DNA of 64,000 bases from Zingiber officinale (taxonomy: Eukaryota; Streptophyta; Magnoliopsida; Zingiberales; Zingiberaceae). Below are positions 23,248 through 36,738 of the stretch, one piece after another. Every line of letters begins with the position of its first letter. The first letter of the stretch is position 1. Below the pieces are notes generated by a model. It ran no database searches. It was not told where the DNA came from and worked only from the letters and a program-made list of their open reading frames with translations. Both the position numbers and the translations under genes were made by a program. The DNA lies in NCBI RefSeq assembly GCF_018446385.1, contig NC_056002.1, positions 6,063,474-6,127,473 of the forward strand. Reading direction: 5' to 3'.

Positions 23248-24869
23248 ATTACAGACTGTAGATGCCTTTTTCATGATTTTCCCTTCTTTAAAATGTGCCA
23301 GAAAGATAAATTTCTTTTGTCAGAAAAAGTGATCTGTTCGATGATTCTCGAGAATGCAATATAGGTCGGACATAAAAATTAGTTCAATTTAAACTACATT
23401 CAATTAAATTTAATAAATTTAATTTATCTATCGAAATGATCGTAGCATAATTTTAAATTATTAGTGGAGACTGATTTTTATCAAATATTGAGTACAGGCT
23501 GATTGAGCAGGCAAAGAGATCAAACGGGTAGATCGATAGAGATCGAACGGGTAAATCGGTCGAGCGGGCTGAGCAACCCAAGAGGTCGAGCGAATGTGCG
23601 GTCGAGTTGTCAAGCGAGCGGCCAAGCGAGCGAGCGATTGAGTTGCTGAGCGAGTGAGCGGCCGAGCTAGCAAGTGACCGAGTTGTCAAGCGAGCGAGCG
23701 GTCGAGTGAGTATTCGGTCGGTCGAGCAGAAAATCGAGTGGTCAGACGGGCGTGCAGCAGAGGAAGAGGCTGAACAAATGAGCGAATAGGCGGTCAGGCT
23801 GGCAAAGAAGCTGAGCGAGTGAAGAGGCCGAGCGAGAATTGGTCGACCGAGCAAAAAAGACAAGCAGCTGTGCGAGTGAGCGGTCAAATGGATCGAATCC
23901 TGCGATGGTTGCAGTTTTCTTGAAATATATTCGCCCTATCTCTGGATGTGCTTCAAGGTTTACTCGAGTCGTCTATTTCTCATGATACAACAGTTAACCG
24001 TGATTCCCACCCAACACTAATGGTCACAGCGAACTGAATGGTATCCGACTGCTATCTCGAACACTTCACCGAGCAAGAGTTGTACGACAAGAGAGGAGAG
24101 GGACGGAGATGGAGAGCTACTGCTTCTTTTCTGTGTGTGTAACCTCTTTTGCTAATGATCATGGACTCCTTATATGTGAGCACAGAATGGTCAACGTTAA
24201 TGATCGATTAATGATCATTACTCGTCGAGTTGTGAAACGTCAATGTTTCACTTGGTTATTTATATTGTGTAATAATATTTAATACATCCATTACACACTT
24301 AAATAAATAATAAAAAAGTTTATATGATAAAATATTTGTTATTCATAAATTTTACCCTGATCGATCTAGTATTCAGCACACGTAGATCATACTAACACAC
24401 GAGTTAACTTAATTTAGTATAATCCGAGTTCTGAATTTGCATATTTATATTTGCATGGATGAACAAATCTCTCCCTATATATTTATTAACATCATCAATA
24501 TATATAAATTAATTTAAACTAACCATATACCTTAAAACTTTTAATATAAAATTAAAATCTCATTCGTAATAAAATCTTATTTCCCTTCCGTCTCTTCCCA
24601 TTCGCACGTAATAATAGTCAATAAACTTGGAAGATGATACTTTTTGCAACTTGACAATTTCTTCAAGAGCTGTCTGGAGCAGAGGAGGTGGTAATTAATT
24701 AGATTTTAATTTATTCTCATAATAATTAAATTTTATTAGTTTAATTATTTTTATAGGTATTCGACGTATAGGATCACATCGGTGCTTTACGATCTCAGAT
24801 CGCACTGGTTTGTCCAACAAATTACAAAGACCGATGTTCCAGCCACATGCCGGTAACTGTTACCTTCCA
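23248..24869. other. Intergenic region between convergent LAZ1 and lipoxygenase genes
   Basis: Apart from the low-complexity field annotated separately, it holds AT-rich sequence with no recognisable gene. 23900-24240 contains unassigned sequence with a TTAATGATCGATTAATGATCATT palindrome-like stretch near 24200. Confidence 0.4.
23480..23900. repeat. Low-complexity GAGCGAGCGGTCGAG repeats
   Basis: Short units such as GAGCGAGCGGTCGAG and GTCAAGCGAGCG recur irregularly for about 400 bp. Minus-strand frames here give Arg/Ser/Leu-rich peptides that are a composition artefact. Confidence 0.7.
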
Positions 24870-27800
24870 CTATATGGACACGCTATTGGGTACACCACGT
24901 CCCGTAACGCCGGGTCCTGAACTCGGTGCCATCAACTCGTAGGGCAGCACTCCGGCCCCGCACCGATTCCGCCGATTCGTGTCCGCGTTCCGTCGATCGA
25001 TCTCATCCTGCGCGACCGCCACCTCCGCTGCGAACGCCCTATACGCCGCCGCGGCCTCTTCGTCCACCGTCCATGGGGCGGTGCCGTCCCTTGTCTCTCC
25101 AAGGTACTCCTCGTCTGGCGAGTGCGTCGAAAGCGTGTCGACCACGGCCATGAACTTGGTCGCCTGCAGTACGCTGGGCAGGGCGGAGAGGAAGAAGCAG
25201 TGCGGGTCGGCGACGAAGGCTCTGAATTCGTCTGCGTCGCGCTCGGGATCAGGGATGAGTCGCCGCATCAGCGGAGGTCGACTCGGAACGTAGCCGCCGA
25301 GGGGATACTGGCCGAAGTTTAGGGCCGCGTGCTGGGCAGATGCGAGCCAGATGAGGGTGGTGAGCAAGGCGACGAGGTCGTCCGGGGTGTCTAGCCGCGG
25401 CCACCACGAGGCGTGGCGGTGGTCCGCATGACCCACGTTGACGCACTCATGGTACCACGCCTGGAGTTCCGAGTCGGAGCGGACTCGGCTGGCTTCCGAA
25501 TCCGGGTAGTAGATCCGGACGTAGGAGCTGACGAAGCGGGCGATGGCGGACCAGAGGAGGAGACCGTCGTCGGCGTAGGGATAATCCGGGAGGATGACGC
25601 GGAGGCCGTGCGGCTGCGTGGCGTCGGCCACTGCAATGCCCCTGAAATGTCGCGCAAATGCTTGTCAAAAGTCCGATCGGAAAAAATCTGGCGATGTAGA
25701 ATAGTAGGTAGAGGATGTGCCTTCGGATGAGATCAGCCGGTAACCCTTCGAGGTCGAATCGCCAAAGGTGCTTGTAGAAGGCGGCGCTCATCTCCATGCC
25801 TATGGGGCCGGGAGTGAAGCAGGACTCTATGACGCCGTCGGCATTGATCAGGTTCTGCCGCGCCAGCGCGTTGATCTCCAACGTGTACCGCATGTGCGGA
25901 TGCAGAAGCTTGAACACCGGGTGCATCACGCTCAGCTGTCGGTGAGCTGCGATTATGAAAGGCTCCATGGTGGCGTGCGTCCTCAGCCTGCACCAGGAGC
26001 AGGTATCACTCCTGTTAAATGTGACGCTGCTGCTTGTTTGAATAATTAAGTTGGCAGACATACCAGTGGTTGACCAGTTGATGAACACCGGCGTCGTTGG
26101 AGCAGACGTGGGCCTTCCCAAGCATCCACAGCCAATTGGAAGTAGCGTCACGAGGCGGCGTCAGCACCACGCTGGGACGGGATGCGCCTGGTTGCTGGGG
26201 AGGGAGTCCAAGCTCAATCGCGATCGGCTTAAGCGTTCCGATCGGAGTCAAAAAGAAGAGGGTCCTCGTCGCGTACGCTTTTCGGCCATCCATTACGTTG
26301 ATTCTGTCAACGAATGGCAGGCATATGTCGTAGAAGTCCAACATGAACAGCTTGTCTTCCTCCACGGCCTTTTTGCGTCAACAACGAGACAGGGTCGACT
26401 GTGAGCAAAATGCTGTGAAGGATAAACAGGTAATCGAGTTTTTTCACCTGTTGAACTGTCAACCCATCGAGTTGACCGCTTATGTGGGCTTCTGTGATTG
26501 CTGATCCAGGTGGGCCATAAACTGCAGGGTCAAGTTTGCTTACTGGAGGGAACGCCTGCGCCATAAGATCCTTGTTATTGTTTGCAACTCAGTTCAATAT
26601 ACAAGTGATGAAGAAACCCTACTTATGTGAGACTGAAGAGGGTGACGGGATTACCTGAAGCCTTTCTATGCTGACAGGGTTGATCCCTGCAACTGCCTGC
26701 CGAGCAAATTCATCATCTCGGAGCCATGCAAATTTGTCCTCTAAAGAGTAAACCACAAGTGAGCATCAGAATTGGTTCTTGTTCCATGATCAAACATACT
26801 GGTTTGGCATTTGAAAATTTTAATTCATGCACCAAAATCATTTTTCTAATTCATTAAATCTACTGATGAACAATCCTTAGATTGTTTTTGATTGCAATTC
26901 ACTTCTTTATGTAACCTAGGAACAGGCTGTGAGGGGTGCCTGGGGTTAACGTAATCATCTTTTTACTATAATTGATTGCAATTCACTTATTTTTAATTGA
27001 TTTAACAGTTACTTTGATCTTATAAGTATAGTACTGTCAAAAAGAGATCAGTTCAGAAAAAGTAGCATGCTATTTCACTTACTTGTAAGGATGCTTGGGG
27101 TGTCATATCGGAGCAGACCTTCACTTGATTCTTGTATCTTTTTAACGAATGGGAGCTTCTTGAAGAGATGTTCCTGGAGACCAAGCTTCAGGATGAGGCC
27201 CTCCTTGTAGAGGTTGTCAATGTGGTGGAATCCTTTGAAGTCATGGTTATCAGCAGAGATGGATGCAATAAGTGATGGAATGAAGTTGTGCAGCACGGCT
27301 TTTAGCCTTCCAGCAGTGAAAGCTCCTTGTTTTAGCTCCTCAAATGCCTCATCACGTGGCACGTAGATTGGATGTGGCTTCTCAACTCGACTCTCAGCTA
27401 GCATGTCTGGACCATGAGATGATTCATTGTAAGTTGTTTCCTAAGTATTGGTACATGCAAAAATATTAAGGAAATTTTCTTCCTGGACTCTACATTTTAT
27501 TCTGAAGGAAGTGAATCAAATCATTGTGACTGAATACCCGGTTTTGTGAATCTCAAGTTATAAAACTAGCTGAATTAGGCATCAACATTAGTAGTTGCTT
27601 CCACCACCACATATCTGAAAGTGATGGTTGTTTCTAGATGATATGCACTTGCTAATAAAAAGGTTGCTTTCTAAGACAATAATTTAGTCACTCATCCATG
27701 GTGGATCAAGTCAATAATCCATTGATCAATATGCTTCTCTAGCATTCCTAGAAATATCCTGAAGGATTCTCGATTTGTTCTGTCATACCGATCACCACAC

Positions 27801-29651
27801 TCAATGATTGTAGGATCATACTAGCACTAATAGCTGTCATTCCTTTCCTGTCTTGTGGAATAATTTCTGGTTAAATTGCAGAATAAGTTACAGGAGAGAA
27901 CTCACTTGTGTCGGTCGGCAAACGGCCGGTCCTGCATCGCCTTGGATATGGGATCTTCTCACCTCCAAGTGTCGGCCTGGCAAACTCAGATCCTCTGTCA
28001 GGATTGCCCAAGTCATTGTATGTTGCATAGTCATATACTCTGTCTGATAACTTCCGAATGCCTTTTCCATCCCCTCTTAGCTCATTGAGTTCCATTTCCC
28101 TGAGTTCCTTAAGTCCTGTCGGTGTCTCGGACGGTAGATATGGCTGCACAAGAAGATAATTCTTTATGATTAATCTCTTCAATTTCAAAGTTATAGTTGC
28201 TTAATTGTGATCGTACTAATGAACTTTAACAACATTATCTCATCTTTTTATCAGTCATTTTTTTGGCATGGAAAACATGGAGGATATGCTTATTAAATTA
28301 TCATTTTCCTGTTATTTTCATAGAATACTTCCTGTTATAAATCATGGATGTCAGCAATTGCTCTACACTAGAAAAATAGCTTTTAAGATTTAGTTGCGCT
28401 TCAATCTGATCTGAAAAATCCTGGCAAATAGGGGCAAAATAGCTTTTTAAGATTTTGTTGTGATTTTGAGAATCCTGGTAAATATGAACAGGTCATTGTT
28501 GATATACATGCCAACGCCTAGGCTGTTTCAAATGGCTGTCAATAGCAAGCAAGAAAATTGTTCCTGACCTTATTGCTGAAGAAAATTCTCTTGCTGGGAA
28601 GGTCCTTGTTGGATTGAACCCAAGAGTTGCAGGGGAAATTAACTGGTCCAAATGCAAAGCCTTCCCCTTCAACAACTATGCTCTCCAAGAAGAACTCTTT
28701 CTGGTGGCGGTTGATCACTGTGATTGCTCCGGGCTCACCGAAACCAGAGTCCACCTCGAAGTGTGCAGTATACACTACACGTTCTCCCTTGACATTCTTC
28801 TTCTCATACCAATCCTTGATCACTGTTTCTCTGCTTGTCTTTGGCTTTTTAGTTCCTAAGTTACAAAAGCAAGTCCAAGGACAATAAGCAAATATCTGAA
28901 GGGAGACATGAAACAAGATTTGTCAGTTAAGAGGAAGCAGAAAGGAAAAAGGCTTCCGTATTTATGAGGTTGGAATACAGAGAATGGTTGTTTGTTCTAG
29001 AGGGGTAGCAAAGCATATACAACTTATGGACAGGGATGATATTCTAGTTTGTAAAAGAACTATTCTAGAGATACAATTCTATCTGAACATCTCTATTACT
29101 ATCAAATTTATACTGTGAAAAAAGTTGACTTTTTCTATGAAAAAGAGCTGACTTTTTTTGTCTTTTTTTTTTGTTTGTTAAATCATCAGGCAGTAGATCA
29201 AGCAGCTCTGTGGTTTATGATTGAGGAACAAGCATCTTAAGATTTCGCAAGGCTTACTCGGATTGATCTCAGTGCTGATGAGCTCCAACGCCACATTCCA
29301 GCCAATCCTATCTGTAAGAGCATCAAGCTGGTTAACAACCGCTTCCTTTATGTCCTCTTTGTGCTTCCTTCTCACGGTCAACGCAGCCCTGAGCATGACT
29401 TTATCCATCTTAGCCTGCTTCCCAGCCATCATCTTGACCACATCCTCATTGGTTGCCGCTTTCACTGGCGTTGGCATGGTCTTTGCAGGCCTTAGCCTGC
29501 TCCCCCTTCCTGGTTCATCGGGATAGAGAACAGGGAAGGCAAGACAGTGCTTGTTGTGATTCCCCCTGCGCAAAAGAGGTCCACTAATGGTGAGGAATGA
29601 AGTCTCGGAAAAGCTCATGATCTCACCGCAAGCAGCCATGCTTTTGTCCAA
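24870..29651 (-). CDS. LOX: Lipoxygenase, plastid-type (probable 13-LOX)
   Basis: Plant lipoxygenases oxygenate linoleic and linolenic acid; plastid 13-LOX enzymes feed jasmonate and green-leaf volatile synthesis. Nine exons on the minus strand are 29651-29258, 28855-28569, 28143-27906, 27406-27083, 26740-26655, 26555-26448, 26368-26064, 25987-25721 and 25641-24870. They join in phase to 926 residues. The non-haem iron ligands are visible: the His cluster starts HQLVNHWLRTH across an exon junction (H-x4-H-x4-H-x17-H-x8-H), HAALN supplies a further His and Asn, and the C-terminal Ile ends GVPNSVSI. Other landmarks are [25 protein letters not shown] and [14 protein letters not shown]. The ~75-residue extension before the conserved region suggests a plastid transit peptide. 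The 13-regiospecificity and plastid targeting are inferred from family resemblance. The last intron (25720-25642) uses a GC donor. ATGs at 29651 and 29639 are both possible starts. Confidence 0.92.
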
Positions 29652-29783
29652 AGAAGGTTAGATCCTTTTCGAGGAAAAAAGAAGGGGGCTTTCTTCCTTC
29701 TCTGTTCTTGGGAGAGTCAGAGGGAAGGTTGTTCAGAGTTGGAACAAGTAATATTCTAATGCGTTTTAGCATATGCTGTGGCA

Positions 29784-29795
29784 TATTTATAAAAG
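29784..29795 (-). promoter_or_regulatory. TATA box of the lipoxygenase gene
   Basis: The minus strand reads TTTTATAAATATGCC about 135 bp upstream of the start codon at 29651, a plausible core promoter position. Confidence 0.55.
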
Positions 29796-30830
29796 TAACG
29801 GCCATTGATTTCTAGTCTCTACCTTCAGCACTTTTGTTTTTTTGGTATTTTATCCTACAAAAGGGAAAAATTCTATTTTATATGATTGAATTATGTGATT
29901 GCAAGACAGTCAAATGGGAGGGCAAATAAGGAGGATGTTTCCCGGCAGTGGTTCCTTTTCTTATCAGATTTTGTTGATCTGACTCCTATAATTTTATATC
30001 CTTTTAATATGTTTTCTGAAGACCATGACACTGGTACTGTATGATACGAGTTTGTAAATTGGCACATTTTTTTCAAGGATGTCTTTGTTGAAAAAAAAAT
30101 GTTGTGAATTTTACAAGTTTTAATAAATTTATTAGATTTTGTCGCCTTTTTCATAATTCATTTTATCTAGATTTAGATGTTTCGTAAAGGAGATACAAGT
30201 TCTTATTTTATTCTCTGGTTATCTCTTTTTACTGAATTAGTTAGACTTTACATAAAGCTTCGAAGGATACATAAATGCCTAAGTTTTTTTGATAGAAGAG
30301 GAAAACGATATATTAGATGAGAAATGTCTCGTATGCTGGTTGAAGAAACTATAGCTATTTGACTTGGGCGAAAAAAATTAAGATCTATGCAACCACAAAA
30401 TTTTTAGCCTCTTAAAGCTATTTGACTTTAAGAGTCTTGAATATGCTTATTAACACTTTGTGGTGTAAAAAATTAATTATGCTCATCCTACGTGTTTCTC
30501 ATCACTAACCCATAATTAGATGAAGGAAGGTAAATTATAGTACCGATTGACCTCTTAGGTGGAAGAGTCATTTTAATCCTATTGGAAATGAATCCAACAG
30601 GAATCGACCCTTAATCTTGTGATGTAAATTTATCACTTGAATATCAACTCAACTATACATGTGTGGGTGAAAAAAAAACATTTTACTGAAAAGCTATTAA
30701 TACTTTGATCCTTGAAAAGCAAGATTTCACTGGGTGAAAAAAAAACATTTTACTGAAAAGCTATTAATACTTTGATCCTTGAAAAGCAAGATTTCACTCT
30801 CCCCGAAGGTTTGAAACTTCGACAATTTAT
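29796..30830. other. Lipoxygenase upstream region
   Basis: AT-rich sequence with no gene recognised. It contains the 67-bp tandem duplication at 30665-30798 just before the left end of the Copia element. Confidence 0.45.
30665..30798. repeat. 67-bp perfect tandem duplication
   Basis: The segment starting GGGTGAAAAAAAAACATTTT at 30665 is repeated from 30732 with no visible change, so it is recent. It lies 33 bp outside the Copia 5' LTR. Confidence 0.9.
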
Positions 30831-31395
30831 TGTTAGATATAATTATCTTTATTAGATGAGTTTATTTACAAGTTGCACATGTAAATAAGATTTAAATCCT
30901 TTAAAGTGATCTAACTTATGTTTAGTGGGTTTCGGTTAATTTAATGTGGATCTCACATGTAGAACATATAGTCCTGCATCTATTATCATCTATATACTGA
31001 TAATAGATGTTCAGTATATATATGGACTTATAGTCCCGCATCTATTATTATTTATGGGCTGATAATAGATGCTCACTATATATAGAATTGGTCCCCAAGG
31101 ATTTAGGGAAGAATCTTGACATAGTTTTTTGTTCCACATTGACAAGAAGCTTTACGACGTCGTCATCACTTTCCTTTCCGCTACATCTTCTTCCATATAA
31201 ATCAAGCCGACGATCCTAAAGACAAAGATATGACTCTTCAATCAAATTCTCTATTATGTTTATATATTTATTTTTCTTATGTCATGTTTAATTGATGAAA
31301 CGAAGATCCATGTTCATATGTTTTTGTATTTCCTATATATGAATTCTTATACGGTTCTTAGAATCCATGTGGCTTAGGTTTTATGAGAACTATCA
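30831..31395 (+). repeat. 5' LTR of the decayed Copia element
   Basis: It starts TGTTAGATATAATTATC and ends GAGAACTATCA, two bases before the primer site. It is noticeably diverged from the 3' copy, with several indels (for example a ~16-bp segment near 53857 missing here), which marks an old insertion. Confidence 0.75.
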
Positions 31396-31869
31396 ATTGG
31401 TATCAGAGCCACAGGTTTCTGTTTTGTCATTTTCATTGGCAGTAAAGTTTAAGTTTTTCGTTGATTTATTGTTTGTATACTATATCAAGTTTTCCTATTT
31501 AATATAAATTTTTAATCATTGAAAATCATATAAGAGAAAATTAAGATAAACTTATTTTTTTTAGTTTTTCGTGTTTATGTGGAGAATACGAACTACAAAA
31601 ATCGTCACTATTTAACCTAATTTGAGATAAAATTGGTTCAATTAATTGGTTTGATCAAGCAATCAGTTATCAAATCTAAAATATCGAACCGAATCAATAT
31701 AATTAAATTGATTAACAATTTTTCTTAATCGATTAAATTTTTATTTTAGTCGATTATTTTTTTTCGATTAATGCAATCTCTTCTTCGTGAAACAATTGTC
31801 ATTAGTGTTTTAACGTCAAACAGTATGTCATTCAAAATAACCTGTTCCAATAAAACAGTGTTTCATATA

Positions 31870-31978
31870 TATATATATATATATATAATTTTGATGTAAT
31901 GATTAAAGCATTAAATAGTATTAAATAATATTATTTAATTATATAACTGAAAAGAAATTTTAATTTATTAAGGAAGAG

Positions 31979-32013
<35 letters not shown>
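31870..32013. repeat. Two short AT microsatellites
   Basis: (AT)n runs at about 31868-31887 and 31984-32014 in the untranslated interior of the Copia element. Confidence 0.85.
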
Positions 32014-32017
<4 letters not shown>

Positions 32018-32729
32018 CATGTAGTCACATATAATAAACTTTCGGATCGATTGAAATAATCGATTAAATTATACCAATCAATTATCAGAAGATATCACTC
32101 AATTAATAATCTTAATTTTATATTGTTAAGATTGATTGAGTAATTTCTATTCGAATTGAGTTCCTACAATTTTCTTGAGTCTATCTACACAACGTGCTAC
32201 TAAGTTGAATTATTATGTCGGCTCAAAGGAAGACACCTTAGGTAGGTTTAGCACATTTTGTATTGGTAGATGTATATCTATGCTAAAAGTAATCAACCCA
32301 AAGGAATGTTACTTTTATGCCAGATATATGGAAGCTTACAACTATGAAATAAGATATTATTTTGTTCAAATCATGCACAAAATATGTCGGCCCAGAGGAA
32401 GACATATTATATGGTCAATTAAGGTTGTTGTGAGCTATGGACCAAAATATAACTCATATAAAATATCATATTATGCCCACAATGAGTCGGTACAAAGGAA
32501 ATCACATTGTGTAATCAATTAAAGTTTGAGTTATATTATACAGTATCGCTAACAAATAATGTGTCGGTCCAAAGGAAAGCATATTATGTTGTACTTGATA
32601 TCTCATAAAGAGCTCATTTATATGCATTTAAAATTTTATTTTATTTGCATAATTTTATATTAGTTATATGTTCTTGGCTTTAATTAAATCGTGAGCTTAA
32701 ATAAATTTCTCTCTTTAATTTCAGTGCAA

Positions 32730-35227
32730 TCTGTAGCTGCACACATTAATAATATCCCAACACTAACTTGTTCGAATTTTGCTGAATGAAAAAAAATACG
32801 TGACCGTAGTCTTAGGCTGTATGGACTTAGACTATGCATTAAGGAATGATCATCCCGCACCTCTGGCCAATGCTAGCACTTTAGAGTAGAGGGCTGAATT
32901 TCAACTATGAGAGAAATCAAATAGCATGAGTCTAAGTATCATGAGGTTATCCACACCGGTACCAATTAAAGAGTCGATAATTGAGGGAGAAAATGCTAGG
33001 AGTTTTCTAAACCAATTGACAAACCGATTCATCTCAAATGAAAAGGTCGAGACTACCACACTTCTTAAGAACTTAGTAAGAATATGATACAATGGTAAAG
33101 GAAACATATGGGAGTACATTGTGGAGATGTCCAATATAGCGACAAGTCTGAAAGCACTAAAACTCGATATATCTGAGGGTATGTTAGTGCATTTCGTCTT
33201 GATGTCTCTGCCTGCACAGTTCACTTCTTTTAAGATATTATATAATACTCAAAAGAAAAGTAGATATTGAATGAGTTCATAGCTCAATGTGTGCAAGAGG
33301 AAGGGAGACTAAAGATTGAAACATCTGAAAGTGCTCACTTAGCATCTGGTTTTTAAAGTGCAAGCAAGAAATGAAAGAGGATCAATAACAAAGGAAAAGG
33401 AAAATCAATTGTAGATTCTAGGAGTTTTCTTAACTTTGTTAGTTTGGAAGTCAATTTAGCTATTATACTCACTAATACCGGTGTTACTACTCACATAAGT
33501 GTCACTATGTAGGGTTGTTTCAGGAGCCGACTTCTGCTTGATAGTGCAAGATACATCTATACAGGAAATGGAAAGAAGGTTAAAGTCGAGTCGATTGATC
33601 CTTTTAGACTTTGTTTAGGAACCAATGTCTTTCTGGATTTAGAAAATATATTTATTGTACCGTCTTTTCGACGGAATTTAATTTCAATTTCTTGTTTAAA
33701 CAAATTAGGTTATTCTTGTTCATTTAGAAATGAAATTTTTAGTATTTTCTTTAATTCAGTGTTAGTTGACAATGGTTCCTTGGTTGATAAGCTTTATAAA
33801 TTGAACACCTTTACTCCTACAGTTGACAACGTGATAATACATAGTATAGGTACGAAACGTAAATTGATTAACAAGAATTCTTCCATGTTGTGACATAGGC
33901 GTTTAAGACATATATCCAAACAACGCCTAGAAAGGTTAATGTCACATGGAATTCTCAATTCTCTTGACATGTGAGACTTTGATATCTGCATAGAGTGTAT
34001 CAAGGGGAAGACCACTAACAAAAGAAATGAGGCTAGCCATTATAGTGATGTTTTGGAGCTAATACATACGGGCATTTATGGATCATTCCCTAAGGCATCT
34101 TGGAATGGACACACATATTTTATTAGTTTCATAGACAACTATTCCAGATTTGCTATCTGTACCTTATTCATGAGAAATCAAAATCTTTAAGCATGTTCAA
34201 AATTTTCAAAACAGAAGTTGAACTTCAACTAGGTAAGAAAATTAAAGTCGTCAGATTCAACCGTGGAGGTGAATATTACGATCAATATAATGAATCAGGT
34301 GAACAACATCTAGGATATTTTGCGAACTACCTTACTGAGTGTGAGATTGTGCCTCAAAATACCATGTCTGGTACACCCAGTCAGAATAGTGTAACTGAGC
34401 GTCGCAATCGAACTCTAAAAGACATGGTAAGAAGGATAATGGCTTTCACTTCTCTACCAGATTATTTGTAAGGTGAAGCACTCAAGACTGTAGTTTACCT
34501 ACTCAATAGAATACCTAATAAGACACTAACTAAAACATTATTCGAGATGTGGATGAGTAGAAAGCCTAACATTAGGCATTCACACGTCTGGGGTTGTCCA
34601 GCTAAAGTTAGGCCTAACATTCCTTCAATTGGAGGAATCTGCCACCGAAATTGAAGTATTGCCTCATATTGATAAGCAAGTACCTCAATCATCTCAAACA
34701 CAAATATCTTTAAGCCGATTCACAAGAGGACGGAGAACCACGAATTCTCGTGATCATGTTTATCTCTAAGAGCATGATTTTGACATAGGGTTGGAAAGTG
34801 ATCCTACATCTTTCTAAGAAGTCAAACAATGCTCTAACCATGAAAGGTGGATTAACGCCATGCAATAAGAGTTGAAGTCTATGGCAGACAATGACGTTTG
34901 AGAACTTGTCAAATTGCCTGAAGGAAAGGAGCTCATTGGTTGTAAATGGATATTTAAAACCAAGGGAATTCAAGGGACAATATCAAAAAGTATAAGGCTC
35001 ACATTGTTGCCAAGGGATTCACTCAAAAAGAAGACATTGATTACAAGAAGACTTTCTCACCTGTGTTAACGGAAAACTCCCTTAGGGAAATCATATCACT
35101 TGTATCTCATTATGATTTGGAGCTATATCAAATGAATGTAAAGATAGCATTCCTCAATTGAGATATAGAGGAGTCTATATATATTGTGCAACCAGAGAAC
35201 TTTGAATCTAAAGACTCAAAGCACCTA
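32730..35227 (+). pseudogene. Copia gag, integrase and N-terminal RT remnants
   Basis: Readable fragments across broken frames include a gag section with ESIIEGENARSFLNQL (32970-33240) and RRNLISISCLNKLGYSCSF before the integrase. The integrase core follows, with HTYFISFIDNYSRFAIC (about 34100) and SGTPSQNSVTERRNRTLKDM (about 34370-34430). An RT start with KELIGCKWIFKTK lies near 34930. Stop codons and frame changes occur every few hundred bases, so no protein can be made. Confidence 0.85.
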
Positions 35228-35232
35228 GTATG

Positions 35233-36472
35233 TGTTGGTGCGATTAGCACTAACGGTCTAACTCAGGTTTTGATGAATGACAAATTAGGTTAAGTTAGTT
35301 GTGTTGTTTATCTAACACTCTGATCGAGTGTGCAGGAGAAGTTCAGACAGGTCAACGGGCTGATCGGATGTTTGGCACGAAGCCCAGCTAGGTCGACGGG
35401 CTAACCAGATAGCTGGCACGAAGTCCAGATGGGTCTACGGGCTGACCGGACATTTGGCACGAAGTCCAGCTAGGTCGACGGACCGACTAGATAGCTGGCA
35501 TGAAGTCCAAACAGGTCGACGGACTGACCGGATGTCTGGCAAGAGGTAAGTAAAGGTAAGTCACTGGAGGAGAGTGACTGCGAGGACGCACCTTGTTAAG
35601 GGACAGTAGGCGTCGGTCCAGCTTAGATCCATTTTGGATCCCTAAATTGAGACCCTGACTAGATTCTGGTCTCGGGAAGACATGACCTAAATCATAAATC
35701 TATATAAACTGTTTATGCATATATTTTTTATAACTCTATGTTGTAGATACAAATGTAGAGCTTCGAATTCTTCACGCATAGCAACTGACAAAGCTTGATT
35801 CTGAGTTTGGAGTTAAAAGTTATGGCCCTCGGAAGATTACTGTGTCAAACAAGTAGTTGGACGCGCCTGGGATCAGCCAGATTCAAACTCTTCTCATCTG
35901 ATCTGAATTTTTGGGATCTGATAAGATCTAGAGACTCCTCCAAAGGGCTATAAAAGGAGGGGTTGAGCAAACTTCAAACATAGAACCCTCATACATGCTT
36001 CAACGTATCCAAATGACTTTCCGACTGCTCTGGGCTCCTGCTACGAAGCTGCTGCACTCGACGACTGCTCCGAGGAGTTCCGATCGCGCCCGGCAGACAG
36101 ACATCAATACGAAGTGCTTCATCTTTTGATCCTTAAAAGTGTTGGTAAAATTTCCTTTATTGTACTTAATTATTATAAAAGGCAAGTGCAGTGTGTTGCA
36201 CTTGGCTTCATTCTTATTGTACTCGATTCTCTCTTCCGGGGATACCAGAAGAGGTTTTTAGTGGATTGCACATCGGTAGGTCTGCGGGACCTGGGCCTTG
36301 GAGTAGGAGTCGCCAAAGGCTCCGAACTAAGTAAAAACCGCTTGTGTTATTTTTGGTGTTGCTTTTCGTATTTACTTTCCGCTGCATACACTCGTGTTTT
36401 AAATATCAAAAAGAAATGTTTCTCTAAACCACGTGATTCACCCCCCCATCTCACGTGCGTCACGATCCAACA
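35233..36472 (+). repeat. 5' LTR of the SIRE-like element
   Basis: 1240 bp. The first 310 bp include four to five imperfect ~42-bp units (GGCACGAAGTCCAG...GTCGACGGGCTGACCGGAT). A TATA-like GGGCTATAAAAGGAGG is near 35950. It is very similar to 50791-51892. Confidence 0.9.
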
Positions 36473-36474
36473 AG

Positions 36475-36487
36475 TGGTATCAGAGCC
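36475..36487 (+). other. Primer-binding site (initiator Met tRNA)
   Basis: TGGTATCAGAGCC begins two bases after the 5' LTR of the SIRE-like element and is the standard plant Copia primer site. Confidence 0.9.
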
Positions 36488-36738
36488 GGTACCGCTCTGA
36501 TTTGGTGCAACCACCAATCAGACAAGGGGGTGATTTTTCTTATTTTTTTCGGCTTTCAATTTTTTTGTATAATTCCAAACTGGTACTATTACCTTTTTGA
36601 AAATATTTTTCATTGTAATTAATCTAAATTGGTGCAACACCAATTTAACTCATTTACTATTATTTCTATTTCCTCCCGCACTACTAATCCAAGACCAAGT
36701 CTTGGCACCACTTTTTAGTTTTCTATCTTCAGCATTCA

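Noticed and set aside
23453-23887. Minus-strand frame of 144 codons
   Set aside because: Low-complexity Ser/Arg/Leu peptide from short GAGCGAGCGGTCGAG repeats.
25447-26151. Frame running through the end of lipoxygenase exon 8 into the next exon
   Set aside because: It retains a 79-bp intron and leaves the conserved lipoxygenase frame. The protein family pattern demands splicing here, with a GC donor.
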